This document shows positions 1-10,362 of a DNA stretch of 64,000 nucleotides, piece by piece; positions within the stretch are counted from its first letter, which is position 1; every line of letters starts with the position of its first letter. The stretch is from Begonia masoniana. Lineage: Eukaryota > Streptophyta > Magnoliopsida > Cucurbitales > Begoniaceae. The position numbers and the translations under genes were made by a program. The notes under the pieces were generated by a model. That model was not told the origin of the DNA. It did no database searches and saw only the letters and a list, made by a program, of their open reading frames with translations. Location of the stretch: the NCBI GenBank assembly GCA_022432975.1, contig CM039510.1, positions 34,583,677 to 34,647,676 on the forward strand, given 5' to 3'.

Positions 1-704
1 AAGTCGTCCGTTGCTTTGTCTATGTTGCTCTGTCATCCGATTGTATTTTATGTTACTCTGTCATCCAATTGTATTTTATGCTGCTCTGTCATCCAATTGC
101 TGTTCTGTCATCCATTTTCTGTCATCCCTTCCTCTATTTGTCGACTGCCATACAATTGCTGCTCTGTCATCTGATTGCTGTTTTGTCATCCGTTTTCATT
201 TGTCATCCGTTTTCTGTTCTGTCATCCGATTGCTGCTCTGTCATCCGATTGTCTTCCTCTTTCTATTTTTCCTACCAAGTGTCCCTGTTCTAGAGCACTA
301 TTCTTTTCTTTTAAACCTCGCCGTGATTTTTTCCTCCTCTCTCTCAGATCTGATTGATTCTTCAGCCATATTCTCCTCCTTCTCCATAATTCTATCCTTT
401 ATTTTTGTTAAATAAAATCTCATTTGCTGATTTATCTTCTCTCTCTTCATAATCTTCTTTTTATTTTATTTTTTGCTAATAAATCTGCATTCAAATAAGT
501 TAATACTAAATTCAAATTAGTGATAAAAATCTGCTATTTTTTGAGAATATACATGAAATACATTAAATTCAACCAATCTCTTGATGTTGCAGTATCCTGC
601 AGCAATTATAGTAAATTTCACAAATTTCTTTTTATATTCACTCAAATCATATAAATTTTATCAATAAAAAATAGTATAAAATAACTCTAATTTAAGAGTT
701 ATCA
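1..704 (-). mobile_element. 3' LTR (partial) of the Athila-like element
   Basis: On the minus strand the LTR begins TGATAACTC at 704 and runs off the left edge of the window. It matches the interrupted second copy at 9172-10354 plus 25809-26278, for example in the CTGTCATCCGATTG-rich stretch and in the AT-rich 420-700 segment. The terminus carries an inverted motif, ATAACTC then GAGTTAT, 8 bases apart. It is preceded on the minus strand by a purine-rich tract. No coding function is expected; short reading frames over the CT-rich repeat are not genes. The flanking target-site duplication lies outside the window. Confidence 0.85.
20..252. repeat. Degenerate minisatellite in Athila-like LTR
   Basis: About a dozen imperfect copies of a 14-30 bp unit around CTGTCATCCGATTG, with variable TATTTTATGCTGCT spacers. 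The same array occurs in the second LTR at about 10190-10354 and resumes at 25809, so it is part of the LTR and not an independent satellite. Confidence 0.8.
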
Positions 705-720
705 AATACTCCCAAACTTG
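705..720 (-). other. Polypurine tract of the Athila-like element
   Basis: Read on the minus strand, the bases just before the TGATAACTC start of the 3' LTR are AAGTTTGGGAGTATT, the usual kind of plus-strand primer directly abutting the LTR. Confidence 0.7.
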
Positions 721-2347
721 AACAATTACTCGTCCTTAAGTGATGCAACACAAAATTAAAATAAAACAATTTTCAAACCACCATTTATAAATTCCATGCA
801 ATTGTCAAAGTGTTCCAACTTGTAAATTTTTGAAAAATTCCACTATCAAAATTAAGATCCATCAACAAAGAATTATTTCCCATGAACTAAATTGTCAAAG
901 TGTGTGTGTGCTCAAACTCCTCTTAAATTGCTAAGTTCAACCATCAACACTAAACATCACAATACATATCATAGGATGTCAACTCTTTAATGTCATTCCT
1001 AAATCTATTAGCTTTCAAAGGTTCTTCTTATTTCTTTTATTTTTTAAATAAGTGAGGGGGATATATAATAAATTTTTTATTTTTTATTTTTTTAATATTG
1101 ACTTTATCTATAAGTCACACTACCTTTTTACGCGATTGACAACATTGGTGATGAAGTCCTCCGGTTACTTAGTAGTATCACCTCAAGACATATATTCGTA
1201 TCAAATAGAGGAGTATAGCCAATAAATATGCAACGGAGTTCCTCATAAAGTTCCTTTAATTTATTTCTACCCATCGAGTATCCAAAAGGCTCACTCGAAA
1301 TTGAAAGTAGATTAGAAAATTACATTTATTCCTTTTTTTTATATAACCCCCAAACTTATTATTTATTATATGTTTTTATTTTATATATTTTTTAGAAGAA
1401 GTCTTTTATTGCTAATTTCTTTCATCAAACACTAAATTATTGACACTTAGATATAATTGTAATATCTAGAAGGGATAATATTCCTAAGCAACTAAACGGA
1501 GTTTGTGTTCTAGGAAAAATTTAGCTCACGGGAATAATTCTTACTTAACTTTTCAAACTGTGCAATAGAGGCATTTTTTATTAAACTTGCTCAAATTGGG
1601 GAACACTTAGAAATTGGTCGATTCCTCAACCCCTTTTGACGATTCCTTCGACCGAAGTGATTCACTAATGGGTTGGTGTCTTCGACCAAATTTCTCACTA
1701 ATACCATCGACCGAATGATTCACTAATCAGTCGATGTCTTTGACCAAATATAAACAACAGAAACAAGACATAAAAACTTTAAATAAGGCATAGAAATCAA
1801 CAGTAGAAAATGATTTTATCCAACCAACAATTAAAACTAGCATCGGAACAAAATAAACATTAGAACACGCCTATCCCAAATACTTTCCTTTACCCCCAAA
1901 CTTAAAGATGACAGTGTCCCTACTGTCGAACAAAATAGAGTTCAAAATTTAAACAAAACAAAGCAAAACTAGGGGGTAAGTACTTCCCTGGAATCTCATT
2001 TGTTCCATTAGATGCAGAGTTTCACGTTGCTGTGCCATTTTAGTTTTGCAGAAGCAGCAAGCCTTCCATGATTTGTTGTTGAAAGATAATGCGCTCGGCT
2101 GATGCTACAGTTCCATTTGCAGCATTTGGATTGTGTGATAACTTTCTTTACGGTGCTTCCTCTTCATCAGCTTCTTCGTCCCCTGATTTTTGCATACCTG
2201 ACTTTTTTTTTTATTTGCTACAACAAACATTGTAGCATCAACATTATTTTTAGCAAAAACTTCAAAAAAAAAAAAAAGATATCAGAAATTGGGTTGCCTC
2301 CCAATAAGCGCTTGATTTTTAAGTCTTCAGCTTGACTTTCTCATGCT
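721..2347 (-). other. Non-coding 3' internal region of Athila-like element
   Basis: No reading frame here resembles protease, RT, RNaseH or integrase on either strand. In an autonomous Athila this interval would hold pol and often an env-like frame. It contains a run of A at about 2263-2276 and a few tandem TCGACC-type words at 1617-1745. I see no host gene. This is the main sign that the element is a non-autonomous deletion derivative. Confidence 0.6.
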
Positions 2348-3410
2348 TCACGTTTCTATGCTTTGTGGCTGATATGCTATGGTCACTTTATGTTTAAAGT
2401 AAAAGGGCAGGTGCTTACGCTCCAGTGTTGGTGCGTCTTCAACAAATAGCTTGAAAACTTCTAGGTTATATATCGTTTGAATTAATGCCTCACACTTTTT
2501 CCTGTGGCTCCTAGAAAATTGCTTCATGTCTTCCATTTTCATCTTTTCAGATATGTTGAAGCAATCTTCTACATCGTACGAGCACTTTATAGCTTTCAAT
2601 ATATTAAAAGTAATATGTTGGTCATTCACGTCTCTGCCACAGCCAAGAATCTCCTCTTTTCTCCCAAAAATTTCTTTTTCTACGTGCTTCTGTAGTCTTT
2701 GAGGGAATGGTAGTGGTGGCCTCTGAGTTTTCCATTCACTTCGTTGCTGTGGTCGCATTGCTGCAGCATCAGTTTCTACAACGCCAGTTTCTAGATTATC
2801 CTTTCTTACTTCCTCCACATCCTCTTGTTCCACCAACTCTTCTTGTTTCTTTAAATTTTCTACTTTCTGTTGCTTTTCTAGAATTTCTAGTTCTCTTTCA
2901 TTCCTCAATACTATGGCCTTGCAATATTCCCTTCTTGATCTTTGCAGTACTTCTGTATCACTTGATAATTGCCCTGCAGTCCTTGTTCTTAAAGATTGAG
3001 TCAGCTGCCCCATTTGTGTTTCAATATTCTTCATTAATGCAGCCAAGTTCTGCAAGATCACATCTGTCTTAGCAGCATATTCTCTGGTGAAGTTATCTGA
3101 TTGCTCTTGATGCATTAAATTATGCATTGGCTGTGAAAAACTTTGCTTGTAATTTTCAACAGATCTGTTTGATGCTGTAGCATTCTGCTGCTGTGAATCC
3201 CATTGAAAATTTGGATGCTGTTTCCAGCCAGGATTGTATGTCTGCGAGAAATGATTATTGTTTCTATTATACCCCACATAATTTGCAGATTCTAACTTAA
3301 TAGGGCATGAATTGTCATCATGATTTGCTCCACAAAAAATACATGAAACTTCTCTTGTCATTTGCCTGGGTGGTGTATTCATCAATTTGATAACATTCTC
3401 CAGTGTAGCA
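2348..3410 (-). pseudogene. Athila-type gag C-terminal part joined to pre-RT linker
   Basis: The open frame 3385-2348 encodes a 345-residue product starting just after the solo-LTR insertion; the frame extends upstream to 3410 and continues beyond the insertion at 6852. It has one CCHC-like finger (CIFCGANHDDNSCP), then the plant Athila gag signature NNHFSQTYNPGW and HPNFQW, then ETQMGQLTQSL and PPLPFPQRLQK. The last 30 residues (DAPTLERKHLPFYFKHKV) resemble the linker that normally precedes the RT domain, so protease and most of the spacer seem to be lost or condensed and RT is absent. I infer an internal deletion that left a gag-only, non-autonomous element. Not a host gene. Confidence 0.75.
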
Positions 3411-3714
3411 ATCTTTGTAACACCTGAGAATTTTCTACAACATACGTAGGCCTTGGATTAGGCGGTTAAGGGAGTTTAATGTTTTATTTTGGGTTATGTT
3501 AGGTGTATAATTTTAAGAGTGAAATTGGAAGAGAAAGTTAAGAGGAAATCCTAGATTTAAGTGGTTAGAAATTTGGGGTTGAGTTGGTAATTAAAAGTGA
3601 ATACAATGGGAAGGATTTAGAAGTTTCCAACGTAGGAAGGAAGGAAGGAAGGAAGGAAAAGTAAGAGGTTGAAAAGTCAAAAAGGTGATAGGTTGAAAAT
3701 TCAAAGTTAGTGAT

Positions 3715-4044
3715 GAACCAATAGGAAACAAATAAAAAGCTAGTAAGTGTATGAAGATGTGGTAAGTGAAAGACAATTCATGTTGGAATTTAGGAGTGAA
3801 AGAAGATGTGGCTATTTTATAAAAATGAAAACTTAGTAGGAGAAAAATTAAAAGTGAAAAAGTAAAAATGGTTAAAGAGAAAAATCTCTTTCTTCTTCCT
3901 CATTCTTCCCACGATTTCTTCCTCCATAGCCGATTCTTCTCCCTCTCATTCCTTCAAGATTTCTTAAGTTTAAGGTATGAAATTAAATGGGTTTTTAATT
4001 TATATGTTTAGGTGATGGTTTTTGGTGTTTTTAGAGGATTTTGT
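3715..4044 (+). repeat. Direct duplication flanking GGAA array, copy 1
   Basis: This block (from GAACCAATAGGAAAC to GAGGATTTTGTA) recurs at 4550-4879 nearly unchanged. A short GGAA run (about 3636-3658) lies before copy 1 and the long array lies between the copies, which suggests that the duplication arose by recombination through the GGAA tract. Confidence 0.85.
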
Positions 4045-4546
4045 AGGAAGGAAGGAAGGAAGGAAGGAAGGAAGGAAGGAAGGAAGGAAGGAAGGAAGGA
4101 AGGAAGGAAGGAAGGAAGGAAGGAAGGAAGGAAGGAAGGAAGGAAGGAAGGAAGGAAGGAAGGAAGGAAGGAAGGAAGGAAGGAAGGAAGGAAGGAAGGA
4201 AGGAAGGAAGGAAGGAAGGAAGGAAGGAAGGAAGGAAGGAAGGAAGGAAGGAAGGAAGGAAGGAAGGAAGGAAGGAAGGAAGGAAGGAAGGAAGGAAGGA
4301 AGGAAGGAAGGAAGGAAGGAAGGAAGGAAGGAAGGAAGGAAGGAAGGAAGGAAGGAAGGAAGGAAGGAAGGAAGGAAGGAAGGAAGGAAGGAAGGAAGGA
4401 AGGAAGGAAGGAAGGAAGGAAGGAAGGAAGGAAGGAAGGAAGGAAGGAAGGAAGGAAGGAAGGAAGGAAGGAAGGAAGGAAGGAAGGAAGGAAGGAAGGA
4501 AGGAAGGAAGGAAGGAAGGAAGGAAGGAAGGAAGGAAGGAAGGAAG
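4045..4546. repeat. Perfect (GGAA)n microsatellite, about 125 copies
   Basis: About 502 bases of uninterrupted AGGA/GGAA. Open frames on both strands (a lysine-glutamate-glycine-arginine repeat on plus, a leucine-proline-serine-phenylalanine repeat on minus) are artefacts of a 4-bp repeat. It lies within the first predicted intron of the surrounding LTR. Its purity implies very recent expansion or an assembly-sensitive tract. Confidence 0.98.
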
Positions 4547-4549
4547 TAT

Positions 4550-4879
4550 GAACCAATAGGAAACAAATAAAAAGCTAGTAAGTGTATGAAGATGTGGTAA
4601 GTGAAAGACAATTCATGTTGGAATTTAGGAGTGAAAGAAGATGTGGCTATTTTATAAAAATGAAAACTTAGTAGGAGAAAAATTAAAAGTGAAAAAGTAA
4701 AAATGGTTAAAGAGAAAAATCTCTTTCTTCTTCCTCATTCTTCCCACGATTTCTTCCTCCATAGCCGATTCTTCTCCCTCTCATTCCTTCAAGATTTCTT
4801 AAGTTTAAGGTATGAAATTAAATGGGTTTTTAATTTTATATGTTTAGGTGATGGTTTTTGGTGTTTTTAGAGGATTTTT
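4550..4879 (+). repeat. Direct duplication flanking GGAA array, copy 2
   Basis: Second copy of the block at 3715-4044. It includes a second copy of LTR exon 1 and donor 1 (TTTAAG|GTATGA at 4809/4810). Downstream the LTR continues in normal order. Confidence 0.85.
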
Positions 4880-6021
4880 GTAGAGATTGATTAGGGTTTG
4901 GAAACCCTAGGAGTAGTTAAAGATTAAATGGATTAGCTTAGGTGGTTTATGGGGTTAGAATGGTGATTTTGTGGAAGATTGTGAAAAACTGGTTTTTAGA
5001 GCAAAGGGTGCCGGTTATGTTTTTGTATTTTCGACTTGGCCAATGTATTTGGTTGGTTAATTTAAGTGTTTCAATGGATAGTAGACGTGTAGAGGTTTAC
5101 AGATTGAGGTGGCACGTCAAAATCCATTGAAAAATGAGAAAGTTATGGCCGTTTGAAGTTGGACGTTAAAAATTGTAGTAAAAATCAGGTTTAGGGCTTT
5201 GAGGGTGACTTTATTTTAGGTGTTGTTTAGTTTTAGTTAGAACCTCCTTTAGAGTTTAGTAATGGCCTACTAAGTTACGTTTTCTTTATTTTAGGTCGTC
5301 GAGCTAGCGAAGTGATTTGACGAAGTAAGCAAACAATTACCGAGCAGTCAGGTAAGTAGTGGTTGCTATCCTTTCGCCTTCGGGCCTACACCATAGAATG
5401 GTATGGTTATTTATTTCGTGTTGTGTTGTGTTGTGTTGCATATTCGTTGACATGCATCATGGTTTTACACGAGTTTCTTGCATGGTTTGGTTGTGAGCGT
5501 GAAATGTAATCAGATAAAGTAAATTGAGAAATGCATCTTGATTAGTGTGCCTTGTCGGGATTATGTGCTGGAGTGTAGCACCCCAAGGGGACCTCTATGA
5601 AAGATAACCGGCTAAAATACGCAATCTTGATTAGTGTGCCTTGTCGGGATTACGTGTTGGAGTGTAACACCCCGGAGGGACCTCTATGAAGGATGACTGG
5701 CTAAAATACGTAAATGTCGAGAGTATGAATTCCTAGACGTTATAGGATTCTACGATCGACGAGGGAGATTATGTATGGCCATCCTAGACGGTTATGGGAT
5801 GAGTGCTATCTGGTCTTGCTCTGGTGGTTGTGTTAGACGGTTATAGGATGTGTGCCTACTCGATCCACACGGCTTATGAAATGATTAAAGCAACAAACGG
5901 CAAATAAGCACAACTGAGCGTCAGAAATTGCATTGTGTTAGGTTAGATTGCATTGTGTTGTTGCATTTGTTATTCCCTACTTTCTAAGCATTAGGCTTAC
6001 GCTTTGTGTTCTATGGTATAG
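4810..6021 (+). promoter_or_regulatory. Two-intron LTR leader cassette (LTR 3416-6846)
   Basis: Intron 1 4810-5294, microexon 5295-5351, intron 2 5352-6021. The stem-loop GCC-TTCG-GGC, a cUUCGg tetraloop, lies 24 nt after donor 2 and is followed by CTACA. The inverted motif TAAGC-ATTAG-GCTTA (5985-5999) precedes the TATAG|GTGA acceptor. Confidence 0.6.
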
Positions 6022-6851
6022 GTGACGAGGTATATACAGGTGAGGTTGAGTGCGAGGATCAGGACTAGGAGCAATCGGAGATCCACGGGGCACGCCGGTG
6101 CAGGCAGTTGTCGGGGCGCTTCGACCTGGTTCTCGAGATGTGTGGCTTGTGTTTGGGGTTTGATATTTTGTGGTTGTTTAACAAATTTGGTTTGGTGTAA
6201 ATATTTATTGTTTTGGCACAATTGTGAACTTGGGTTAGATGTTTTATATATATATATATTTACAGGTTTTTGGGTTTTGCAAATTATAGGTGCTATGCCA
6301 CTCGTTTTGGTTTTAAAATAAACCACGTCGAGCTATTTTCTCTATTTTTTTATTAACCGTTTTTAGTTGAATTTCCAAGATTTTTACGGGGCACGAAGTC
6401 GAGAGTATCAGGAATGTGTGGTTAAATTTTAAGGTAATTTGGAGGTGTTTGGCTCAAAGAAAAATGAAGAAAATTGAGGAAAAGATGAAAAGTGGGCGTT
6501 TTTGGCCGAAGAGACCCGAGGAGGCCCGATCGGTCGGGCGCTAGGTGCCAATCGATCGGCCACGGGGCGCGTAGGTGCAAACAAGCGCGTGCGCGGTGCC
6601 CAGCGAGCACCCAGCACCAATTTTTTTAAAAAATTGTTTTTAATTTCCTATTTCTACTATGTTTTAACTCGATATTTTTCGACATATTTTAACGTCTTTT
6701 GGCACGTTTTCCAACAAAAGTCGAGGGTTCGAGAAACTCGAAACCCAAGTCGAAAAATTTACGAAAATATTTTTAAACGTCGTTTCAAACACGGAATAGC
6801 TTAGCAAAGTAACGCACCGAGCCGAGGCAGGTTTGGGGGCGTTACAATCTT

Positions 6852-6942
6852 TGCATTCAAGGCTAACACCTCATCCAAATCGTAAACTCCAGGTGCTCAC
6901 CTTGTAGGATTAAATCTTTCTGAAGACCATTGGTAGCTGTTC
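6852..6942 (-). pseudogene. Athila-like gag fragment between two insertions
   Basis: This 91-bp piece is Athila gag sequence caught between the solo LTR and the Cassandra insertion. On the minus strand it reads through DEVLALNAK and joins across the ATCTT duplication to the frame at 3410. It includes one copy of each flanking target-site duplication. Confidence 0.65.
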
Positions 6943-7027
6943 TGTAACGACCTATTTTCCCAGTAAGATATTGTCCGCTCTGGGATTGGGCCGTAGCCCA
7001 ATATCCTACTCTCACGGCTTTGTTTGG

Positions 7028-7106
7028 CGAAGACTTCTCAGTCGGTCACCCAACCTGGTACTACTCTCGCCGAAGCACTTTTAACTTTGGAGTCTTATGG
7101 GATCCG
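7028..7106 (-). repeat. 5S rRNA-derived segment in Cassandra LTR (1)
   Basis: The minus strand reads CGGATCCCATAAGACTCC, then AGTTAAAAGTGCTTCGGCGA, GAGAGTAGTACCAGG and TTGGGTGACCGACTGAGAAG. This matches the internal control region and 3' half of plant 5S rRNA (box A, intermediate element and the GGGTGACC box C are recognisable). It is not a 5S gene: the 5' third is replaced by LTR sequence. Confidence 0.9.
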
Positions 7107-7474
7107 TTGCCAATTGTGCTCCAAAACGCGTCTTGCTATCTTGGGAGGGTCTCTTTACATATGTTTCATTTTCACATACTTCCCCAAGCGATGTGGGATT
7201 GTGACGACCCCCTCTTTACGACCCGTCACCTTCCGGTTCGCCCGCTCGGACGTACCGCCATCCGGGTTCCAGTTTATGCAGCCATCGTACAGATACTTAC
7301 ACATCCAGGTCATCACAATCACCCCCCCCTGGGGGCCCAACGTCCTCGTTGGCCACATTTTCGATTGGGTACAAGCTCTGATACCATTTGTAACGACCCC
7401 TTTTCCCGGCAAGATATTGTCCGCTCTGGGGATTGGGCCGTAACCCAATATCCTCCCCTCACTGTTTTGTTTGG

Positions 7475-7554
7475 CGAGGACTTCCCAGTCGGTCACCCAA
7501 CCTAGTATTACTCTCGCCGAAGCACTTTTAACTTCGGAGTTCTTATGGGATCCG
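7475..7554 (-). repeat. 5S rRNA-derived segment in Cassandra LTR (2)
   Basis: Same block in the middle LTR, reading GAACTCCGAAGTTAAAAGTG and GGTTGGGTGACCGACTGGGA on minus. It is slightly closer to canonical 5S than copy 1 (GAACTCCGAAG is intact). Confidence 0.9.
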
Positions 7555-8086
7555 TTGTCAATTGTGCTCCAAAACACGTCTTGCTATTTTGGGAGGGTCT
7601 CTTTACATATGTTTCATTTCCACATACTTTTCCAAGCGATGTGGGATTGTGACGACCCCCGCTTTACGACCCGTCACCTTCCGGTTCTCCCGCGCGGACG
7701 TACCGCCATCCGGGTTCCAGTTTGTGCAGTCATCGTACACATACTTACACATCCGGGTCATCACAACATATGTTTCATTTCCACATACTTCCCCAAGCGA
7801 TATGGGATTGTGACGACCCCCTCTTTACGACCCGTCACCTTCCGGTTCGCTCGCGCGGACGTACCGCCATTCGGATTCTGATTTGTGCAGTCATCGTACA
7901 CATACTTACACATCCGGGTCATCACAATCACCCCCCCTCCTCGGGGGCCCAACGTCCTCGTTGGCCACATTTTCGGTTGGGTACAGGCTCTGATACCATT
8001 TGTAACGAACTATTTTTCTAGCAAGATATTGTCCACTCTAGGGATTGGGCCGTAACCCAATATCCTCCCCTCACTGCTTTGTTTGG

Positions 8087-8166
8087 TGAGGACTTCCGAG
8101 TCGGTCATCCAACCTGGTACTACTCTCGCCGAAGCACTTTTAACTTCGGAGTTCTTATGGGATCCG
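8087..8166 (-). repeat. 5S rRNA-derived segment in Cassandra LTR (3)
   Basis: Same block in the third LTR. It has one change in the box C stretch (GGATGACCGACT instead of GGGTGACCGACT), so the Pol III internal promoter may be weakened here. Confidence 0.88.
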
Positions 8167-8383
8167 TTGTCAATTGTGCTCCAAAACGCGTCTTGCTATC
8201 TTGGGAGGGTCTCTTTACATATGTTTCATTTCCACATACTTCCCCAAGCAATGTGGGATTGTGACGACCCCCTCTTTACGACCCGTCACCTTCCGGTTCG
8301 CCTGCGCGGACGTACCTGCCATCCGGGTTCCGGTTTGTGCAGTCATCGTACATATACTTACACATCCGGGTCATCACATGTTC

Positions 8384-9052
8384 ACTGCCATCCTTTTCAA
8401 TAAATCATACGCTTCATTGAAAGATTTTGATAAGAGAGTTCCATTTGTTGCAGCATCAACGATAGATCTTGTCTGCCCATTTAATCCATTGTAAAATGTC
8501 TCCAACTAAATCCAGTGTGGTATTCCATGGTTAGGGTATTGCCTGAGTAGTTCGTTGAATCTGTCTCAAGCTTCGTACAGTGACTCGCCATTTCGCTGCT
8601 GGAAACTTGTGATTTCATTCCTCATCCTAGCGTTCCTCATTGGTGGATGGTATTTCATGATAAACTTCTTGGCTAAATCTCCCCCACGTAGTAATTGTAT
8701 TTGATGGGATGCTATCCAACCAATCTCGTGCTCGGTCTCTTAAAGAATACGAGAATAGTTTGAGCCTTAATGCATCAGTAGAAACTCCAGGAAAGTGAAA
8801 CGAGTCGCTCACTTCTCCAAATACTTTGAGATGGCGATGAGGATTGTCTGTGACCATTCCACTAAATTGTCCAATGGTTTGAAGCATCTGAAACATGACC
8901 GGTTTAAGCTCGAATCGAGTAGCATTTAATTCTGGTCTCACAATACCAGGATTCAGATCGTCGAGCGTGGGAATGGCGAAGTCCTGAATAGGTCGATCTC
9001 GGTCATTAATTATTTGATTCAGAATGATTCTTCTTTCTTCCTGGTTATCCAT
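8384..9052 (-). pseudogene. Athila-type gag N-terminal part
   Basis: The ATG at 9052 opens a 141-codon frame to 8627 that matches the Retrotrans_gag domain: the motif FHFPGVSTDALRLKLFSYSL followed by RDRARDWLDSIPSNTITTW is typical of plant Athila capsids. A frameshift near 8640 ends it, but the family continues in another frame (RYHPPMRNARMRNEITSF, then a stop, then RFNELLRQYPNHGIPHWI, a stop, LETFYNGLNGQTRSIVDAA) down to the Cassandra insertion at 8383. The frame lies about 100 bp downstream of the primer binding site, as expected for gag. With 6852-6942 and 2348-3410 this is one gag gene broken by two insertions, a frameshift and stops. No host function. Confidence 0.85.
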
Positions 9053-9147
9053 ATTAGCTTTTTCAATCGTGAAGTATAAAACGTACCTTAAAAAATAAAC
9101 AAAAGCAAATATAAAAAATTATAGCAAAATAAAATAATTAAGAAATA

Positions 9148-9165
9148 TCCCAAACAACGGCGCCA
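9148..9165 (-). other. Primer binding site, tRNA-Asp type
   Basis: The minus strand reads TGGCGCCGTTGTTTGGGA six bases after the LTR end (CTAACA). Eleven leading bases match the complement of plant tRNA-Asp(GTC), the primer used by Athila/Tat-type elements; the CC>TT and G>T-type changes at the 3' half are divergence. It fixes the orientation of the element as minus. Confidence 0.85.
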
Positions 9166-9171
9166 AAAACT

Positions 9172-10354
9172 TGTTAGTGATTTTCTACACCCTAACGCAA
9201 GTGCACGTGTCGCTAACAAAGTAATAAAGTAAGTAAAAGTCAATCCCACGAGGATATTTTTAATTAAATTAATCTTGCTATAAATTTCTATAAAATAAAG
9301 ATAAAAATATTGAAATTAAATAAATAGTAGGAAATGATGAACTAAAATTACTCGAAATTAAATAAGACTTAAAAATGAAAATGATTTAAAAAGGTAATTA
9401 TGGAAAAAGCCTTGGTTAGGGTTGACTTTCTCTTTACATGCAATTACTACTGATGCTACAACAATGCTACAGTATCAGTCGCAGCACAGCAAGAATTCAT
9501 AATGTTTCTAAGGTTTCGTCGAATTTCCTAGATAAATTCGTTTCAGAATTTTCTTTTCGACTTTGAAAAGATAAAAACTTAATCCGAATTTTTGTGTGAA
9601 CCTATTCTTATCGCCAAATAAATTAATCTGAGCTACTTTGCAACAATTTTAATTTATTTAATTACTCATGTATCTTAAATTCCTATTTACCTATCGATAC
9701 AATAGGAACATGTGAATTTAAATCTGCCTATCGACACAATTGAATTTACGCAATAAAAACTATGAACAATTGTGCAATGAAAAATACGTAGCATTCATAG
9801 ATTAGAAAAAAAAACATATAAAGAGTACTCTCTTGCCTAACCAAGATAAGAAAAACTAGCCTAAAATCATAATAATAGAAAAACTAAAAAATAAAAAGTA
9901 GAAGAGAAGAAGAGGAAGAATGTTGTCGTCTCTCTGCCGCAGACCAGTCTCTTCAAAATAATAAAAATCCTCTCTTTTATAATTGCTTCTTCTCCTCATT
10001 TTGCGTGTCATCTTTTTTTTCTCTCTCCAGTCTGTTCCTTTTTTTCTCCTTCTAATCCACTGATTCCCTTGATCAACAGCTTATGATTATGATAGAATCT
10101 TCTTAATTTTCTCTCTTTTGTCGACCATTCTTGTCTACCGTTTTCTATCTACCGTTTTCTTTCTACCACTTTTTGTTCTCTGTCATCCACTTTTCTAAGT
10201 CGTCCGTTGCTTTGTCTATGTTGCTCTGTCATCCGATTGTATTTTATGCTGCTCTGTCATCCGATTGTATTTTATGTTGCTCTGTCATCCGATTGCTGTT
10301 CTGTCATCCATTTTCATTTGTCATCTATTTTCTATGCTGTCATCTGATTGCTGC
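9172..10354 (-). mobile_element. 5' LTR of Athila-like element, downstream part
   Basis: On the minus strand the LTR ends CTAACA at 9172, next to the primer site. It is interrupted at 10354/10355 by the palindromic element and resumes at 25809. Together the two parts make an LTR of about 1653 bp. Homology with the left copy in the overlapping segments confirms it. It carries the CTGTCATCCGATTG minisatellite at about 10190-10354. I see no gene in it. Confidence 0.88.
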
Positions 10355-10362
10355 TGATGTGC

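Larger units (their letters stand above)
3416..6846 (+). mobile_element. Solo LTR, Tekay-like family A, with GGAA expansion
   Basis: Starts TGTAACACC, ends GGGGGCGTTACA, and is flanked by the perfect 5-bp duplication ATCTT (3411-3415 and 6847-6851), which interrupts the Athila gag. There is no internal domain, so it is a solo LTR. It is 3431 bp against about 2.5-2.6 kb for relatives at 32460, 42771 and 47677; the extra length is the GGAA array and a duplicated 330-bp block. Leader layout: donor 1 at 4810 (a duplicate lies at 3975), acceptor 1 ending 5294, microexon 5295-5351 (57 nt), donor 2 at 5352, hairpin GCCTTCGGGC at 5376-5385, acceptor 2 ending 6021. The 3' part has a GC-rich GATCG-containing patch at about 6515-6605. 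Confidence 0.92.
6943..8378 (-). mobile_element. Cassandra TRIM retrotransposon, tandem three-LTR form
   Basis: Flanked by TGTTC (6938-6942 and 8379-8383). Read on minus, each LTR starts TGTGATGACC and ends GTCGTTACA. LTRs: 6943-7317 (375 bp), 7389-7765 (about 377 bp) and 8001-8378 (378 bp). Two internal domains of 71 and 74 bp (7318-7388, 7927-8000) each carry a tRNA-Met-type primer site (TGGTATCAGAGC or close) at one end and a G-rich polypurine tract at the other. The middle LTR is followed by a 161-bp partial LTR copy (7766-7926). No protein is encoded, as expected for a TRIM. Each LTR contains a 5S rRNA-derived block, the hallmark of the Cassandra family. The element disrupts the Athila gag. 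Confidence 0.93.

Noticed and set aside
4000..4611. Long open frames on both strands over 4000-4611
   Set aside because: They are translations of a perfect 4-bp microsatellite, which is open in several frames by nature; no protein is implied.
7028..7106. A true 5S rRNA gene on the minus strand
   Set aside because: Only about the 3' two thirds of 5S match, each copy sits within an LTR with PBS and PPT next to it, and the spacing is that of TRIM LTRs rather than a 5S tandem array.
7020..8494. Several overlapping frames of 80-160 codons
   Set aside because: They read through Cassandra LTRs and the 5S-derived blocks, repeat in each LTR copy, and match no protein. TRIMs do not encode proteins.
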